Positions 21,245 to 31,988 of a stretch of 64,000 nt of DNA are shown here, one piece after another. The stretch covers positions 16,253,962 to 16,317,961 of the forward strand of contig NC_067208.1 of NCBI RefSeq assembly GCF_026262505.1, written 5' to 3'. The translations under genes were made by a program, and so were the position numbers. Origin of the DNA: Trichomonas vaginalis G3. Its lineage: Eukaryota > Parabasalia > Trichomonadida > Trichomonadidae. The number at the start of each line of letters is the position of its first letter. The first letter of the stretch is position 1. Under the pieces are notes generated by a model. That model was not told the origin of the DNA. It did no database searches and saw only the letters and a list, made by a program, of their open reading frames with translations.

Positions 21245-22319
21245 ATGGATAATATTCTTCCATTTATTGTGAAAATTCTTTCCCAACCATTCTCTAAAGA
21301 AGAATTTAATCAATTTATGGATGCAATCTGGGAGATTAAAGAAGATCAAACTGCTGAGGTCTTATTTCATATATGCAATCAGTTTTCATATCTTCAATTT
21401 TTAATAATCTACCATCAAGTTATATTCAAACCGATAATGAATTCGAATTCATTGGATTTTTATGCAATGATCAAAGAATTCTAGACGAATTTATAAATTC
21501 CTCATTTCTCAATAACTTTTCGTTTAATTTATTCTACAAATTTGACACTAATATTCAGAATGGAATAATTCAATCGTTTAATTCACAAATAAAAGAAGAA
21601 TCAGACAAATTCAAAATAATAAATCTAATTATTAACGAAATACCAAAAAATTGCGTGATATCCGAAATACTATTATCATTTATAAATACACACAGGGAGT
21701 TTTTGCTTCCATCAAGAGCTGCGGAAATTTTTATAAACGTTATTTCAAATCTTAGTGATGAGACAAGTTACAATGAAGAAAACGTTATTAATATTTACAA
21801 TATGTTGACGAGAGAATGTGACAAATTACTAATTGAAAATGAAAAATCAATACAAGAAATATTTTCAAACAAACAGGCAATATCAAAGAAAATTCATTTA
21901 ATGGGTTATACGATTCTCAGGTCAGATTACAAAACGGTTATTTTAGAGCGCCTTTTCGCGGAATTTGGAAATACAAATGCAGATTTGTTAGCTAATCTAA
22001 TACTCACGAATTGCATTTGGAAAAGCGATATTCTGCAATACGTTTTGGAAAACTTTGAGCCATCTCAAGTAAGAAATAAATTACTTTTATTCAGAATTTC
22101 CAATAAATTCTCAGTTTCAATGCACACATTAAGTATCCATCGTTTTGTAAACAAGATACTCGAGATTTCAATCAAGATTTACTTTACAGACGAAAGTTTG
22201 CAAAACGAAAGATTAGAATTCGTTATCAAACAATTTTAGATACAAAAGAAGAATATTTAGAATACGTACCAAAAGAACTAATTGAAAGATTAAAAATTAC
22301 AGCAATGAAGATGAAATAA
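21245..22319 (+). pseudogene. MULE-linked second gene, right copy
   Basis: The better copy of the unknown gene at 13932-14995. One open stretch of 288 codons (21373-22239) covers most of it. The N-terminal MDNILPFIVKI part is in another frame, with a shift near 21400, and the C-terminal DTKEEYLEYVPKELIERLK part is in a third, with a shift near 22235. Sequence is helical and rich in I, L, N and F, without recognisable motifs. Its conservation in both arms shows it was part of the duplicated unit. Confidence 0.65.
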
Positions 22320-22400
22320 GCAAATTATAATGATATAATTTTTTAATATGAATAAATATTTGAGTGGAAATAAATCATATAAAGAATGAGGAACTTGATA

Positions 22401-22756
22401 AGTGCTTGTGATCAGACAAATCTGTTTTTCAATAAGACATCTTAGAAAAAAAAATTGTAATTTGACAATTTCAATATCTTAAACGCATTTCTATTGTTAT
22501 AAAAGTCTTAAGTGTTTGTGATCAGACAAATCTGTTTTTCAATAAGACATCTTAGAAAAAAAAATTGTAATTTGACAATTTCAATATCTTAAACGCATTT
22601 CTATTGTTATAAAAGTCTTAAGTGCTTGTGATCAGACAAATCTGTTTTTCAATAAGACATCTTAGAAAAAAAAATTGTAATTTGACAATTTCAATATCTT
22701 AAACGCATTTCTATTGTTATAAAAGTCTTAAGTGTTTGTGACCAGACAAATCTGTA
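22401..22756 (-). repeat. Satellite array, inverted, about 3 copies
   Basis: Period 110 bp (repeat starts at 22401, 22511, 22621, 22731). The unit is the reverse complement of the arrays at 12999-13733 and 17911-18138, so the outer satellites face each other across the block. The last copy is partial. Confidence 0.9.
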
Positions 22757-23156
22757 AAACAGCCGCTTTACAAGATTTTGTAAACCTAAATTTGGATTTG
22801 TACATTCAATACAAACACTTTTTAAATGAAATATACATTTGAATAAGTGTTAATTTTTTGATCACTTCGCTTGTAAAGCGCACTAATTTAAATTTGAAAA
22901 CTTTAATTCAAATTAATCTGTATACAATTCAATATTTTTTACAGACCATACCAATTGTTTAAAATTAGTAAAAAAAATTATAATCCAAACAATTTTTCTG
23001 AGCTTCAAAATGCAATCCAAACTGTTCATTGATACTTCAGAAAATTATAATTTTCAATTCTATTGAATCATTTATCGATTTATTAGATTTTAGTTCGAAA
23101 ATATATTTTTAAGAATTAAAAAAAATTTAACAAAATATGGTTATTGTATATTAGAA
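22757..23156. other. Intergenic region downstream of the DOCK gene
   Basis: AT-rich, with no reading frame or repeat of note. It should contain the 3' end of the DOCK transcript. Confidence 0.5.
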
Positions 23157-26100
23157 TTATTTGAGGTATTGTTGAAGATTTGAGGTCAATTTAGATAGAC
23201 CAAGTACAAGTTCTTCTTGAAGGACAGAGTAAATTGGAAGCTTGACGACCATTTCGCCATGAATTTGAACAGCTTCATCATTTGCTTCTAAAAATTCTCT
23301 GAAGATTTGTCGAAGTTTTTCTTGATGAACAGCGATTGTTGGATCAGTGGATTGAGTATTCAAGAAAATAGCAGCCATTTTTTCTGGACCCTCGTTAACT
23401 TGAACAAGCAATGATCCTTGAATCAAAGGCTGTAATTCTTTGAATGAAGGAATTGTATTCTGATCAATGTTAATCTTCTTTTTATGAAGTGCTTCTTTTG
23501 CAGCAAGATCTTTCAATTCGCTCTTGACACGATTTGCGGCTTCCTTGATCTTAGATACCTGACCCTGCATATTCTGGACAGCGTACTCAATTGGTGAGAA
23601 GATGATCGTTTCGATAGACTTCGGCTTAACTCTTGCAACTAAGAAAGGAAGTGGATCTTGTAGTGTGATAATTGTTCTCTTCAAGGAACAGTGTTCTAAA
23701 CCTGATTGAGAGTTCTTTGAAAATGGAACATCGAAGTAAAATCTTGAAACGTTGTGATTTTGCTCAAATGCAGTCATTCTCTTTTGTCTTTCTTCTGGGG
23801 TGAAGTATTGAGTTAGGTGCTTCACATGAATAAAGTATTTGGTTGGATCATTATTTTTCTCAGTATTAAGTTCAGTTCCTTCAGTGATTGTTACAACTTC
23901 CTTTCCTTTAGCATAATATGCTGAGGCTTTTTGCAACTTGCTGCATACTGCCCAAAGATTTGTAAGATTTGTTTCTCTATAAATGAAGATCTCATGATCA
24001 GGATATTCGACTTTATAGTATGCACCTAGGTTTCTATCATTGGATGTTGACATGTTGGCAGCAATTCTCCATGAAATTTGACCTGTGCTGTAGTGGTTCT
24101 GGAGAACTCTCCATAATGATCTGAATTGAGCAATAGGAGATAGAAGTGAGTGGATACGGGTACTCAATTCAAAGAGAGAAACTTGTTTGCATGTTTCCAT
24201 AGCAGTTTGAATGAGATAGATTAAGCCAAATTCAGTGAAATACTTAGAGGTGCAGTATCCTCTAAGTACTGGTAAGGAGTTGATTTCATTATCGTCAACG
24301 CAGTACTTGATTGCAACAGGGCATGGATTTGCAAACTTGGCGGCTGGATGGTTGGATCTAAAGAATTCCTCAGGGATCTTCTTGAAGTGATACATGTATT
24401 CTGCAACAATGGCAGCAGCTGTGAGTTGCGCCATAACAGCTTCACTGTTGTATGAAACCGATAATTGGTGAGCATGAAGTTGGAGAAGAATCTCGATCTG
24501 AATATCGGGGGATGCCTTGAGGTGTTCAGCTTTTTGGTAAAGAAGGAATGCATAAGTATCAGGATTCTTTGTCTTTAGATCTTGTGTAAGATCTTTATTG
24601 ATATTGAACAGTTTCTCAGTGAAGTCCTTGAACTTAGTATTTTGCATTAGCTTGAGATGCTCTTCAGTTGGTGGATTCTTACCAAAGGCTCTAGAAAGAA
24701 GAATGTCTGTTCTTCTAGTGCTCTTAAGATACTTCTCTTCCATTTGAGAGATTTCGCACAAGATTTTGATATTCGAGGCAGTAGGAGTTCTGATGATCTT
24801 TGTAATCACATGCTTGACGTTGGATCGAGGATCTTCAAGAAGGAACTTGCATCTGTCCTTTTGAATAAAGTTGATAATAGCAATTGAAACGTCTTCCTGT
24901 AAGTATGGGTTTATATCAATATTGAATAAATTGACCGATATATCATTAACAATGTCAATAGAATCATACTTATCGAGGAAGGAAATGGCGATTGATTGGA
25001 CACCGAATGTCAATGCATCATAAATATTCAAGATCTCCTTTTGTTCTTGTGGTCTCTTAACTTTATCTGTTGTTCTTGTTTGCTTGATTGAAGTGAATCT
25101 TCTTGCACCTGGTTTGCTAGCTGTTGAACCTGTGCTTGAAAGTTCGTTGATTCCGCCAAGAACTTTCTTTGTGAGATCTTCAATTGTATTGTCGCTCTTC
25201 TCAAATTCTCTGATAAGTGTATCTCTCTGGCTATCTTTGAAATGCTTTGCATTCAAGAGCATAAATGCAATCATCTTGCACCATTCAGGCTTGTGCTCTA
25301 TCTTTCCATCTTGAATTACGTACATCAAGACGTATTGAACAAATGCAAAGACGTAAACACGGTTAACGCCACTTGAGTAGCCTTTAAGAACATTGACATT
25401 GTTGCAAATAGCGGAAAGTATGCTGAAAAGCTTCTTGAATATGAATTTATGTTGCTTTTCATTAAATTGGGAAAGCAGATCGAACAATGTATGGAAAACC
25501 ATGTTTGTATGTTGATCATTTTGAAGAGCTTGTGCAATACCGCCAACAATGTACTTGTCAAGGAATGTTTCTTTCTCATTGATATTGACAAGGCTGAGCA
25601 AAAAGATCTTTGGTGTTAAGATGTTAATCAAGACATCTCTGAAGCATGCACGATCGAAAAGATGTTTTTCGAGATTAAGGACGCTCAAATGTTTTTGGAG
25701 TAACTGGAAACCAATTGGCCTGCTTGAAACTTCTATAATGTCCTTGAAGAAAAGTGACATATAGATGTTAAGGTTTGTTCCTGCTTTAACATATTTTTCA
25801 CGATATGCAGACATTGAATTTGTGAGCTCGGTACAGAGCTTAATAATATCTGTAAGATCGAGCTTTGATGTTGTAATTGAGAGAGATTTGATGATTAAAT
25901 CAAATAAGAACCATGAGGCAACTATATCTGGACGGACTTTATCTTTGGAGGCTTTAGTATGCTCAAGCCACTGAGAAGCAAGATGCTTGTAGAAGTTTTG
26001 GGATGGCCAGCGTAATGCGCAAAAAGTCACGTAGAAAATAAGATTGGCGTTGCTTGCATGGTTTCTCTCATCTGGATATAGGCTGAGGATTTCCATGAGG

Positions 26101-27734
26101 CATTGAAATGCATTTGGCGTTTCTTTTTCAATGGCTTGTAAAATCGAATCAAGAACGGCGAAGATGTAAGGATGCAAATCTTGGAGCTGTGGAGTTTGGA
26201 TATCGTAATTTCCATTGAGAATTTTGTTGATGTTTGGATTTGATGAGTAGTAGCTTGAAAATAACTCAGTCGAGAAACAAATTGCATTGCTATCGATCTG
26301 ATCGAATGGATTATCTGGACCATAGTTAATGTATGTTGTGTGGTCGCCATCTGCAATGACTGTTCCATCTTTGAACAAAGGATAAGTTGCCTTGCCACAT
26401 AATTCGAGAGAAGTTGCAGCTCCAGGCTTGACAGATGCATGGTAAATTGAGAACTCGAGAATTGGCTCTGGAGGCATCTCCAATTGAAGATTAATGATTA
26501 CCTCATCATGGAAGTTGGGATGGTCTTCATGGTAATGAACTCTGGAAACATATTTCTCTGAGCCATTAAATAAAGGTAATTCTTTTCCATCGGAGAGTAT
26601 TTTGATTACAATGACAGCGTTTCTGATCATTCTATGATTGCGTGGTTTTTTGAATCTTGCGGATTTTAAGTTTAAGAACAATTTGTTCTCGAATGTACGA
26701 TATGGTTGTGAATGAGCGAATCGGTAAAAATGCTGTAATTTGAGGGATCCTTTATCTTGTGCATAAACATTGAGTGACAAGGTAAATGGTAATGCCTTAT
26801 CTTTTGATTTTGAGACTCCATTTGTGAATTCCTTTCCAAGAAATTCGTTATCAAGAGTTGTGCAGGGAACAAAATTGGTAAATAATTTGTTTCCAGAGTC
26901 AGATTGTGGAATGAGCTCTGCAAACGATTGATGGCACCATGCAAATGTTTGCGATGTATCTTTTTGATTACATTTCTTAATGTCTTCAAGTGCAGTTTTC
27001 TTGGTTGAATTCGATGGCTTGTTGATATATTTCTCAAGAGATGAGCCGCCATCTTTGACAAGGAGACGATCAAGAGATGCAATGAAAAGAATTCGACTAT
27101 GACCGAAGGTTTGCGTAAATGGAAATGACACAGAATCTGGAGCGCTTAGAATGTTTCTGGAGATAAGTTCTTTGCAGTTTGGAAGATTCTGTAATGATTT
27201 CGGAACGAAGCGCCAAGTTTCTGAGACACGCTTATTAAGATCGATATCGTAAAGGAAGCAGGAAACAATAATTGGTTCAATAATCTCGGCAGATGATGTA
27301 AGGTCATTAATTGTAACAGTTAAGTATTTTAATTGATTGGAATCTAAGGAAGAAACTGCGGGTCTTGAATCTATCTGAAAATGAGGAACATTCTTTTGAT
27401 AAATAGAGGCCAAAGGAGGTGCCAGTTTAACTTTTTCATCAAAATTCTTTTTAAGTAATTCAACATTCAAGTTAGAATCAAATGAAAATAGTTGTGGATC
27501 GACCGACTCTGGTGATTTACCAAGTGCTTGGGACTGAAATTCTCTTGTAACACATTTTGCAGGTGTTAAGTAAAAATTCAATCCGAAATTTTCAGACTCT
27601 GGATATTCAGGTGGTTCCCAAAGCGAATTCTGCAGGTTAGTAACCTGATAGGCAGGACTTTGTAGATTTAAATTTGGAAAGAGGCTCGCGCTGTCTTTCA
27701 CAAAAGCTGCCATATTCTTATCCATAACATTCAT
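23157..27734 (-). CDS. DOCK-family Rho GTPase guanine nucleotide exchange factor
   Basis: A host gene of 1,525 residues without introns. A C2-like DHR-1 domain lies at about residues 348-480 (LFLNLKSARF, then YVSRVHYHEDHPNFHDEVII and ILEFSIYHASV), which in this family binds phosphoinositides. A long helical middle region follows. The C-terminal DHR-2 exchange domain contains LQPLIQGSLLVQVNEGP and QEKLRQIFREFLEANDEAV, matching the conserved helix and loop that reach into the GTPase nucleotide site. The N-terminal layout is closer to the DOCK C/D (zizimin) groups. It likely activates Rac/Cdc42-type GTPases at membranes to steer actin. The frame is clean over 4.6 kb, in contrast to its mobile neighbours. 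Confidence 0.9.
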   Translation of the reverse strand: MNVMDKNMAAFVKDSASLFPNLNLQSPAYQVTNLQNSLWEPPEYPESENFGLNFYLTPAKCVTREFQSQALGKSPESVDPQLFSFDSNLNVELLKKNFDEKVKLAPPLASIYQKNVPHFQIDSRPAVSSLDSNQLKYLTVTINDLTSSAEIIEPIIVSCFLYDIDLNKRVSETWRFVPKSLQNLPNCKELISRNILSAPDSVSFPFTQTFGHSRILFIASLDRLLVKDGGSSLEKYINKPSNSTKKTALEDIKKCNQKDTSQTFAWCHQSFAELIPQSDSGNKLFTNFVPCTTLDNEFLGKEFTNGVSKSKDKALPFTLSLNVYAQDKGSLKLQHFYRFAHSQPYRTFENKLFLNLKSARFKKPRNHRMIRNAVIVIKILSDGKELPLFNGSEKYVSRVHYHEDHPNFHDEVIINLQLEMPPEPILEFSIYHASVKPGAATSLELCGKATYPLFKDGTVIADGDHTTYINYGPDNPFDQIDSNAICFSTELFSSYYSSNPNINKILNGNYDIQTPQLQDLHPYIFAVLDSILQAIEKETPNAFQCLMEILSLYPDERNHASNANLIFYVTFCALRWPSQNFYKHLASQWLEHTKASKDKVRPDIVASWFLFDLIIKSLSITTSKLDLTDIIKLCTELTNSMSAYREKYVKAGTNLNIYMSLFFKDIIEVSSRPIGFQLLQKHLSVLNLEKHLFDRACFRDVLINILTPKIFLLSLVNINEKETFLDKYIVGGIAQALQNDQHTNMVFHTLFDLLSQFNEKQHKFIFKKLFSILSAICNNVNVLKGYSSGVNRVYVFAFVQYVLMYVIQDGKIEHKPEWCKMIAFMLLNAKHFKDSQRDTLIREFEKSDNTIEDLTKKVLGGINELSSTGSTASKPGARRFTSIKQTRTTDKVKRPQEQKEILNIYDALTFGVQSIAISFLDKYDSIDIVNDISVNLFNIDINPYLQEDVSIAIINFIQKDRCKFLLEDPRSNVKHVITKIIRTPTASNIKILCEISQMEEKYLKSTRRTDILLSRAFGKNPPTEEHLKLMQNTKFKDFTEKLFNINKDLTQDLKTKNPDTYAFLLYQKAEHLKASPDIQIEILLQLHAHQLSVSYNSEAVMAQLTAAAIVAEYMYHFKKIPEEFFRSNHPAAKFANPCPVAIKYCVDDNEINSLPVLRGYCTSKYFTEFGLIYLIQTAMETCKQVSLFELSTRIHSLLSPIAQFRSLWRVLQNHYSTGQISWRIAANMSTSNDRNLGAYYKVEYPDHEIFIYRETNLTNLWAVCSKLQKASAYYAKGKEVVTITEGTELNTEKNNDPTKYFIHVKHLTQYFTPEERQKRMTAFEQNHNVSRFYFDVPFSKNSQSGLEHCSLKRTIITLQDPLPFLVARVKPKSIETIIFSPIEYAVQNMQGQVSKIKEAANRVKSELKDLAAKEALHKKKINIDQNTIPSFKELQPLIQGSLLVQVNEGPEKMAAIFLNTQSTDPTIAVHQEKLRQIFREFLEANDEAVQIHGEMVVKLPIYSVLQEELVLGLSKLTSNLQQYLK

Positions 27735-28313
27735 TTAGAGATGAAGTAAGGGGTAAAAAATTTTACGCATTGACAAAATTAAATATTTACGAGTATTTAT
27801 AAGAAATAATGCCCGAAAAAGCATTAACATATTGTATAGAGGCAAAACAAATAAAGATAAATTACGAAATACGAGATTTATTTCTCAATTAATTTTTTTG
27901 ATCATCTTTTGTAATTTTATTGTATGGAAAGCATCAACAAACTGTTGTGTAATGTGGGAATGAACATAATATGGAAAATTAAAAAATATATCATCAAAAT
28001 AATGTAATTGAAATATATAATGAACCTATGACTCTATGTACATTTATAAATTTTTTGAAAATACTGTATAAAGCCATTCGGACCTTTAAATCTCGTAATT
28101 CTCCGTTTAGACAATATAATAAATTACTAGATTTTTTATAAAAATGGTGAAAATTACATTTAAATTAGGAGATGGAAGAATTTAAAAACAAACATTTAAA
28201 CCAATATTAAATGTAACGAGCAATCTATGTAGGCTGGAAAAATTGTGAGAACTTTTGAAAGATTCAAAATGATACAACAAAATTCAAAATTGTAGAAGAA
28301 TGAATGCTTATTG
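27735..28313. other. Host intergenic region upstream of DOCK gene
   Basis: AT-rich, without genes. It contains the DOCK promoter and ends at the target duplication of Polinton B. No clear match to the T. vaginalis initiator TCA(C/T)T(A/T) was found in the last bases before the ATG; the nearest is TTCATCTC, a weak fit. Confidence 0.5.
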
Positions 28314-28358
28314 AGGTCAGGTAAGTGGGGCTTCCAGGCGCGTTGCGCCCTCTAGCCC
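28309..28358 (+). repeat. Left TSD and terminal inverted repeat of Polinton B
   Basis: TATTG (28309-28313) is repeated at 51999-52003. The inverted repeat proper is 28314-28358 (45 bp), starting AGGTCAGGTAAGTGGGGCTT, and mirrors 51954-51998 without a mismatch. Its GC content is well above that of the surroundings. AG at the very tip and a 5-6 bp target duplication fit Polinton/Maverick ends. Confidence 0.92.
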
Positions 28359-28623
28359 CGGAGAAACTAGAGGAGGAATGATACAAAGACCAGATGAAAA
28401 AAATAAAAATATTATAATAAAATTAAATTTTCAGTCTTAAATTGTTTTTTTTATTCGGTATATTCTGAATCTTGAATGTCTTGAGAAGCCTTTTCCCCCT
28501 TATAGAATGAGATAGGACGGTTATTTTACAAAACTGACAACACTTTGACCGAGTAGTTTTTTGTGCTGAACAAAAAGTGTCATATAAACATCTGTCAAAA
28601 ACCGTTTTTTACTTCACTTAAAA

Positions 28624-31600
28624 TGCCACGTAAGCTACGTAAGAATATACGTAAGAGGAAGGGAGCATTGAAACATCCAATAGTAAAACTGACACCACAA
28701 CAACAGTTGCAACAACAAATGATGAATGACCCCACTATGTTGCAACAAATGTCAAGCAACCCTATGCTTTTAAACCGAGTTATTGGTGCACAGAGTGGAG
28801 GTTTAAGAGCGCGCACTTTTAGCGAAAATGGCAGGCTATGGTGGAGCTGCAGACGGAACAGCTTATAACCCTCAAAGTCAAATGAATTTGAGTTCACTCA
28901 AAAATCAATAACAGATGTCAAAAAGTCAAACATAGACATACAGAAACAAATAAGTGAAAACGAAAAGAAACTAGAATATGACAGACACACAAAGAAACTC
29001 AATGAGTTAAACGTAGAGAAAAAAGAAGAAAGAAGAACAACTGAAAGAACTAAGTACAGAGGAATATGCGAAAAAAGTGTCAGAAAAAGCAGCAGAAGTA
29101 GCAAAAATGGAACAAGATGTTATAAATTTGAAAAACAATACTACTCAATATAAAGTACTGAAAGATGAAGAAATAAAACAAAAAGCCCTGAAGACATATA
29201 TGGATAGCGATGAGTATAAAAAGAAGTTGAAGCAAATGTAAAGGCAGAAAAACTTTTACAGTTGCAAAACCAAACCGTACAGTATGAAAACTTAGCACAA
29301 GAAAGAAAATAACGACGCAGCCATGCAAAAGGCAATGAAAAGCGCAGATATTATAAAAGCTAATAATGACTGGTTAGATGCCCAAGCCAACGCTAAAGCA
29401 GCCCAACTTATAGGGTCAATAAGGACAAAAATACAAGCGGATGAAGACAGTTCAAATGAAGCTTTAATGAATGCTGACTTTAAGAATGCCTTCGAAGCTC
29501 TTCATAGTAAGGTGAAACTAGTGAACGACTTCTCATCTGGAAAGAAACTGAAGTCTGAAGGTTTCGACAAAGAGTTAAGAGAAGTAGCACAAAATATGAC
29601 GAAAATAACAGATGCAGCAACGAGACAGGCAGTTCAAAGTGCCTATGACGCCGTTAGAGCAACTGTTGTGGAAAGTCAAGAAAAAGAGTTACAACAGACC
29701 AAAACAGACCTAGTAAATGCTTTCTTAAGAACGAAAAGTCAGGTAGGACATTATGCTGCAGATGGAACATATGTGCCAGCTGGTGGAACTTATATACCAG
29801 CTGGTGGAACTTATATACTAGCTAGTGGAACTTATATACCACCAAACCCTCCAAGAGAAGCACCTGCACCAGGACTACCTAAAACATTTACATCGTCACA
29901 TGGACACAGACACAGGCATGCACCAAAAAACAAAACAACAACCACACAGTTCAAAATCCAGCACCACAACCAACAGTTCAAAACACTACACAACAACCAA
30001 CAGTTCAAAACCCTGCACAACAACAACCACAAACAGAGCAAAGACACAAAAGAAGTAGAGAACAAGGAAACCAAGAATTCTTAAAAATGCTTAAGGAAGA
30101 TTATGGTTACCAGATACTCTTGACTTTAGTGACAGATATAAAGAAGCTATTAAAAAGTTCAAGGAAGGAAATACTGACCCGAACCTATTTAGCTTTATGG
30201 TTCAGCACCAAATGGGATATAATTTCAAACCTGGAAAATACAAGCTCGCTAAGGGATATGATTTAATAGCATATCATCCAAATGACATGGATGAATTTAC
30301 TCCGAGATATTTGATGTCAGAGCTAAATGATAATTCAACTCTCTTCATGAAACGCGTAAAAATAGAGACGGAACGAAAGAAGAAAGGTTTATGAGTCCGG
30401 ATGACTTAGATAGGGAACTTTTTAAAAACGGTCTCGGAATATATGAAATGCCACCAGATGAGGTACAAAAACTCAACAGGAAGAAGTTCAGATACAACCA
30501 GACATGGAAGAAATAGTTCAGCAACAACAGCTAGAAGAGCCTGAAGGAAACGAACAAGTTCCTCCTTTGGAAACTAACTTCACAGAACTAGATGAAGATT
30601 TGGAACAGCCGAAAAATCTTGACCCTCAACAAGACTATGAGGTGAATATGGAATCTTTCCAAGAGTCTAAGAAAAATTCGGCTGACATAGTAGAAGAATA
30701 TCGAAAAATGTTCGCCGACATACAAAAGACTCCAACATCAGATGAAAATATTCAGCATAGAATGGAAGTACTGAAAGAAAATGTACACAAATACAATAAT
30801 CCTTTTTACTTACGACCATATAACGTTCAATCTTTGGCTGAACTCGGTGAAAATAAAGGTTAAATTTCAACAAAACATATAGAAATGAAACATTGTTTAA
30901 AGTTCATTCAGAACCTAACCAATATGGAAACAAACCTACTTTTGTTTCTGCAGACTATGGAACTACAATGAGATGGGGTCATAAAGCTAACCCGGATAGG
31001 TGGTTCATAAACTTACAACCTCAATTCCAAGAAGTTGTAGACGCAATGGAAGTGAATGGTGAACCAGATTTAGCTGGTATTTTCAGCGCGGCTTTAATGC
31101 CATTGAAAGATATGAAAGATGCAGATATTTTGGACCAGTATGAAATGAACATGGCTGATGGAAATATAACACCTGACGTTCTAAACATTTATCTCAAAGA
31201 ACTACACAGAACCATAGAGATGGTATATTTGGTGAAGAGTTTAGAAAGAAAGTTAGGGAGAGAGAAGGAAGAGAACCTATTGTACATGACCTTGCAAACG
31301 AAAGTTTGCAAAATGTCATAAAAACTTACTTTGCAGACAATGAACCGAGAAGGGATGAATATTTAAGAAAACTCAAATGGACAGTACCAAATGAAATGTT
31401 AGTATTGAAAAACATGTTCCTTGACAAAATAAAACCAACTACAGAAATAAATGACGCAAGACTGAAACATTGGGTAAAAGCTTTCCCATTCACAAAAGAT
31501 ATTATTGGTAACATGGAAAGAAAACCAGAATGGCTACAAAAACATATATTTGGAAACGAGCTTATTCCATATGGACAAGCTCTGTTTGAAGAGCTTGAAC

Positions 31601-31956
31601 CGGAAACTCAGGAAAGAGTCATGCAAACAATAAGCGAAGACTCAAATACAAACTATGACAAAATCTTTCTAGGATATAGGTTACCTGAGATGGGCGACCA
31701 GAGCCCAAAGGCAAAAAGGACATGGGAAATTTACAACATACTAGGTGAACATGAGGCAAAGATGCAACAACTTGAAGCAGAGGGCAAGTTACCAAAAGCG
31801 ACACCAAAGAAGAAGAGAAGAGTAGAACAAAGTGAAAGTAGTGAAGAAGTAACTTCATCTAGTGAAAGTAGTGGCAATGAAGGAAAAAGAAGAGTTAAAA
31901 ACTCAGTCAGGAAGAAAGTAAAGCTTGGTACGAGTGGGTTCTATTATGACACATAA
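28624..31956 (+). pseudogene. Large coiled-coil element protein (remnant)
   Basis: Fossil region of about 1,100 codons in one direction, broken in several places. The beginning is very basic (MPRKLRKNIRKRK). It is followed by glutamine-rich and coiled-coil stretches, a set of 21-bp repeats encoding GGTYIPA (about 29760-29840), and an acidic then lysine-rich end (KKKRRVEQSESSEEV; tail GTSGFYYDT). No domain is recognised. It precedes the capsid gene, so a structural or scaffold protein is possible. No protease signature was found in it. Confidence 0.6.
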
Positions 31957-31988
31957 ATCCAACTATTCTATATTTTTACCCATATGAA

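Larger units (their letters stand above)
19376..22365 (-). repeat. Right arm of large inverted repeat
   Basis: Mirror of 13887-17033. The distance between the arms (17034-19375) is about 2.3 kb and holds the end of the left transposase, satellite copies and AT-rich DNA. Confidence 0.88.
12999..22756. mobile_element. Composite MULE inverted-duplication block
   Basis: Two MULE-type DNA transposon copies lie in opposite orientation, bounded and split by arrays of one satellite. Inverted arms are 13887-17033 and 19376-22365; they match base for base over long stretches by eye. The left arm has about 170 bp more, in the spacer between its two genes. Each arm has a divergent gene pair: the transposase pointing inward and an unknown gene pointing outward. 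Terminal repeats or target duplications of the MULE itself could not be fixed. Confidence 0.8.

Noticed and set aside
13887-22365. LTR retrotransposon or Polinton nature of the inverted arms
   Set aside because: The genes are MULE transposase copies with the D-D-E core and CxxH context; there is no reverse transcriptase, capsid or terminal AG/CT repeat.
24221-24553. Several open frames on other frames of the DOCK gene (also 25028-25591, 26027-26440, 26672-27082)
   Set aside because: They lie inside the clean DOCK frame and have the composition of shadow frames.
28595-28897. Minus-strand frame over the start of the large coiled-coil gene
   Set aside because: It is antisense to the basic start MPRKLRKNIRKRK, with no support from a box or neighbour.
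29832-30074. Cysteine/leucine-rich minus-strand frame (80 residues)
   Set aside because: It is the antisense of a repetitive Gln/Asn-rich stretch of the large coiled-coil gene; no start box.
30085-31956. Adenain-type (Ulp1-like) protease expected in a Polinton
   Set aside because: No His-Asp/Glu-Cys pattern with the usual HW context was found in any frame here or elsewhere in the window.
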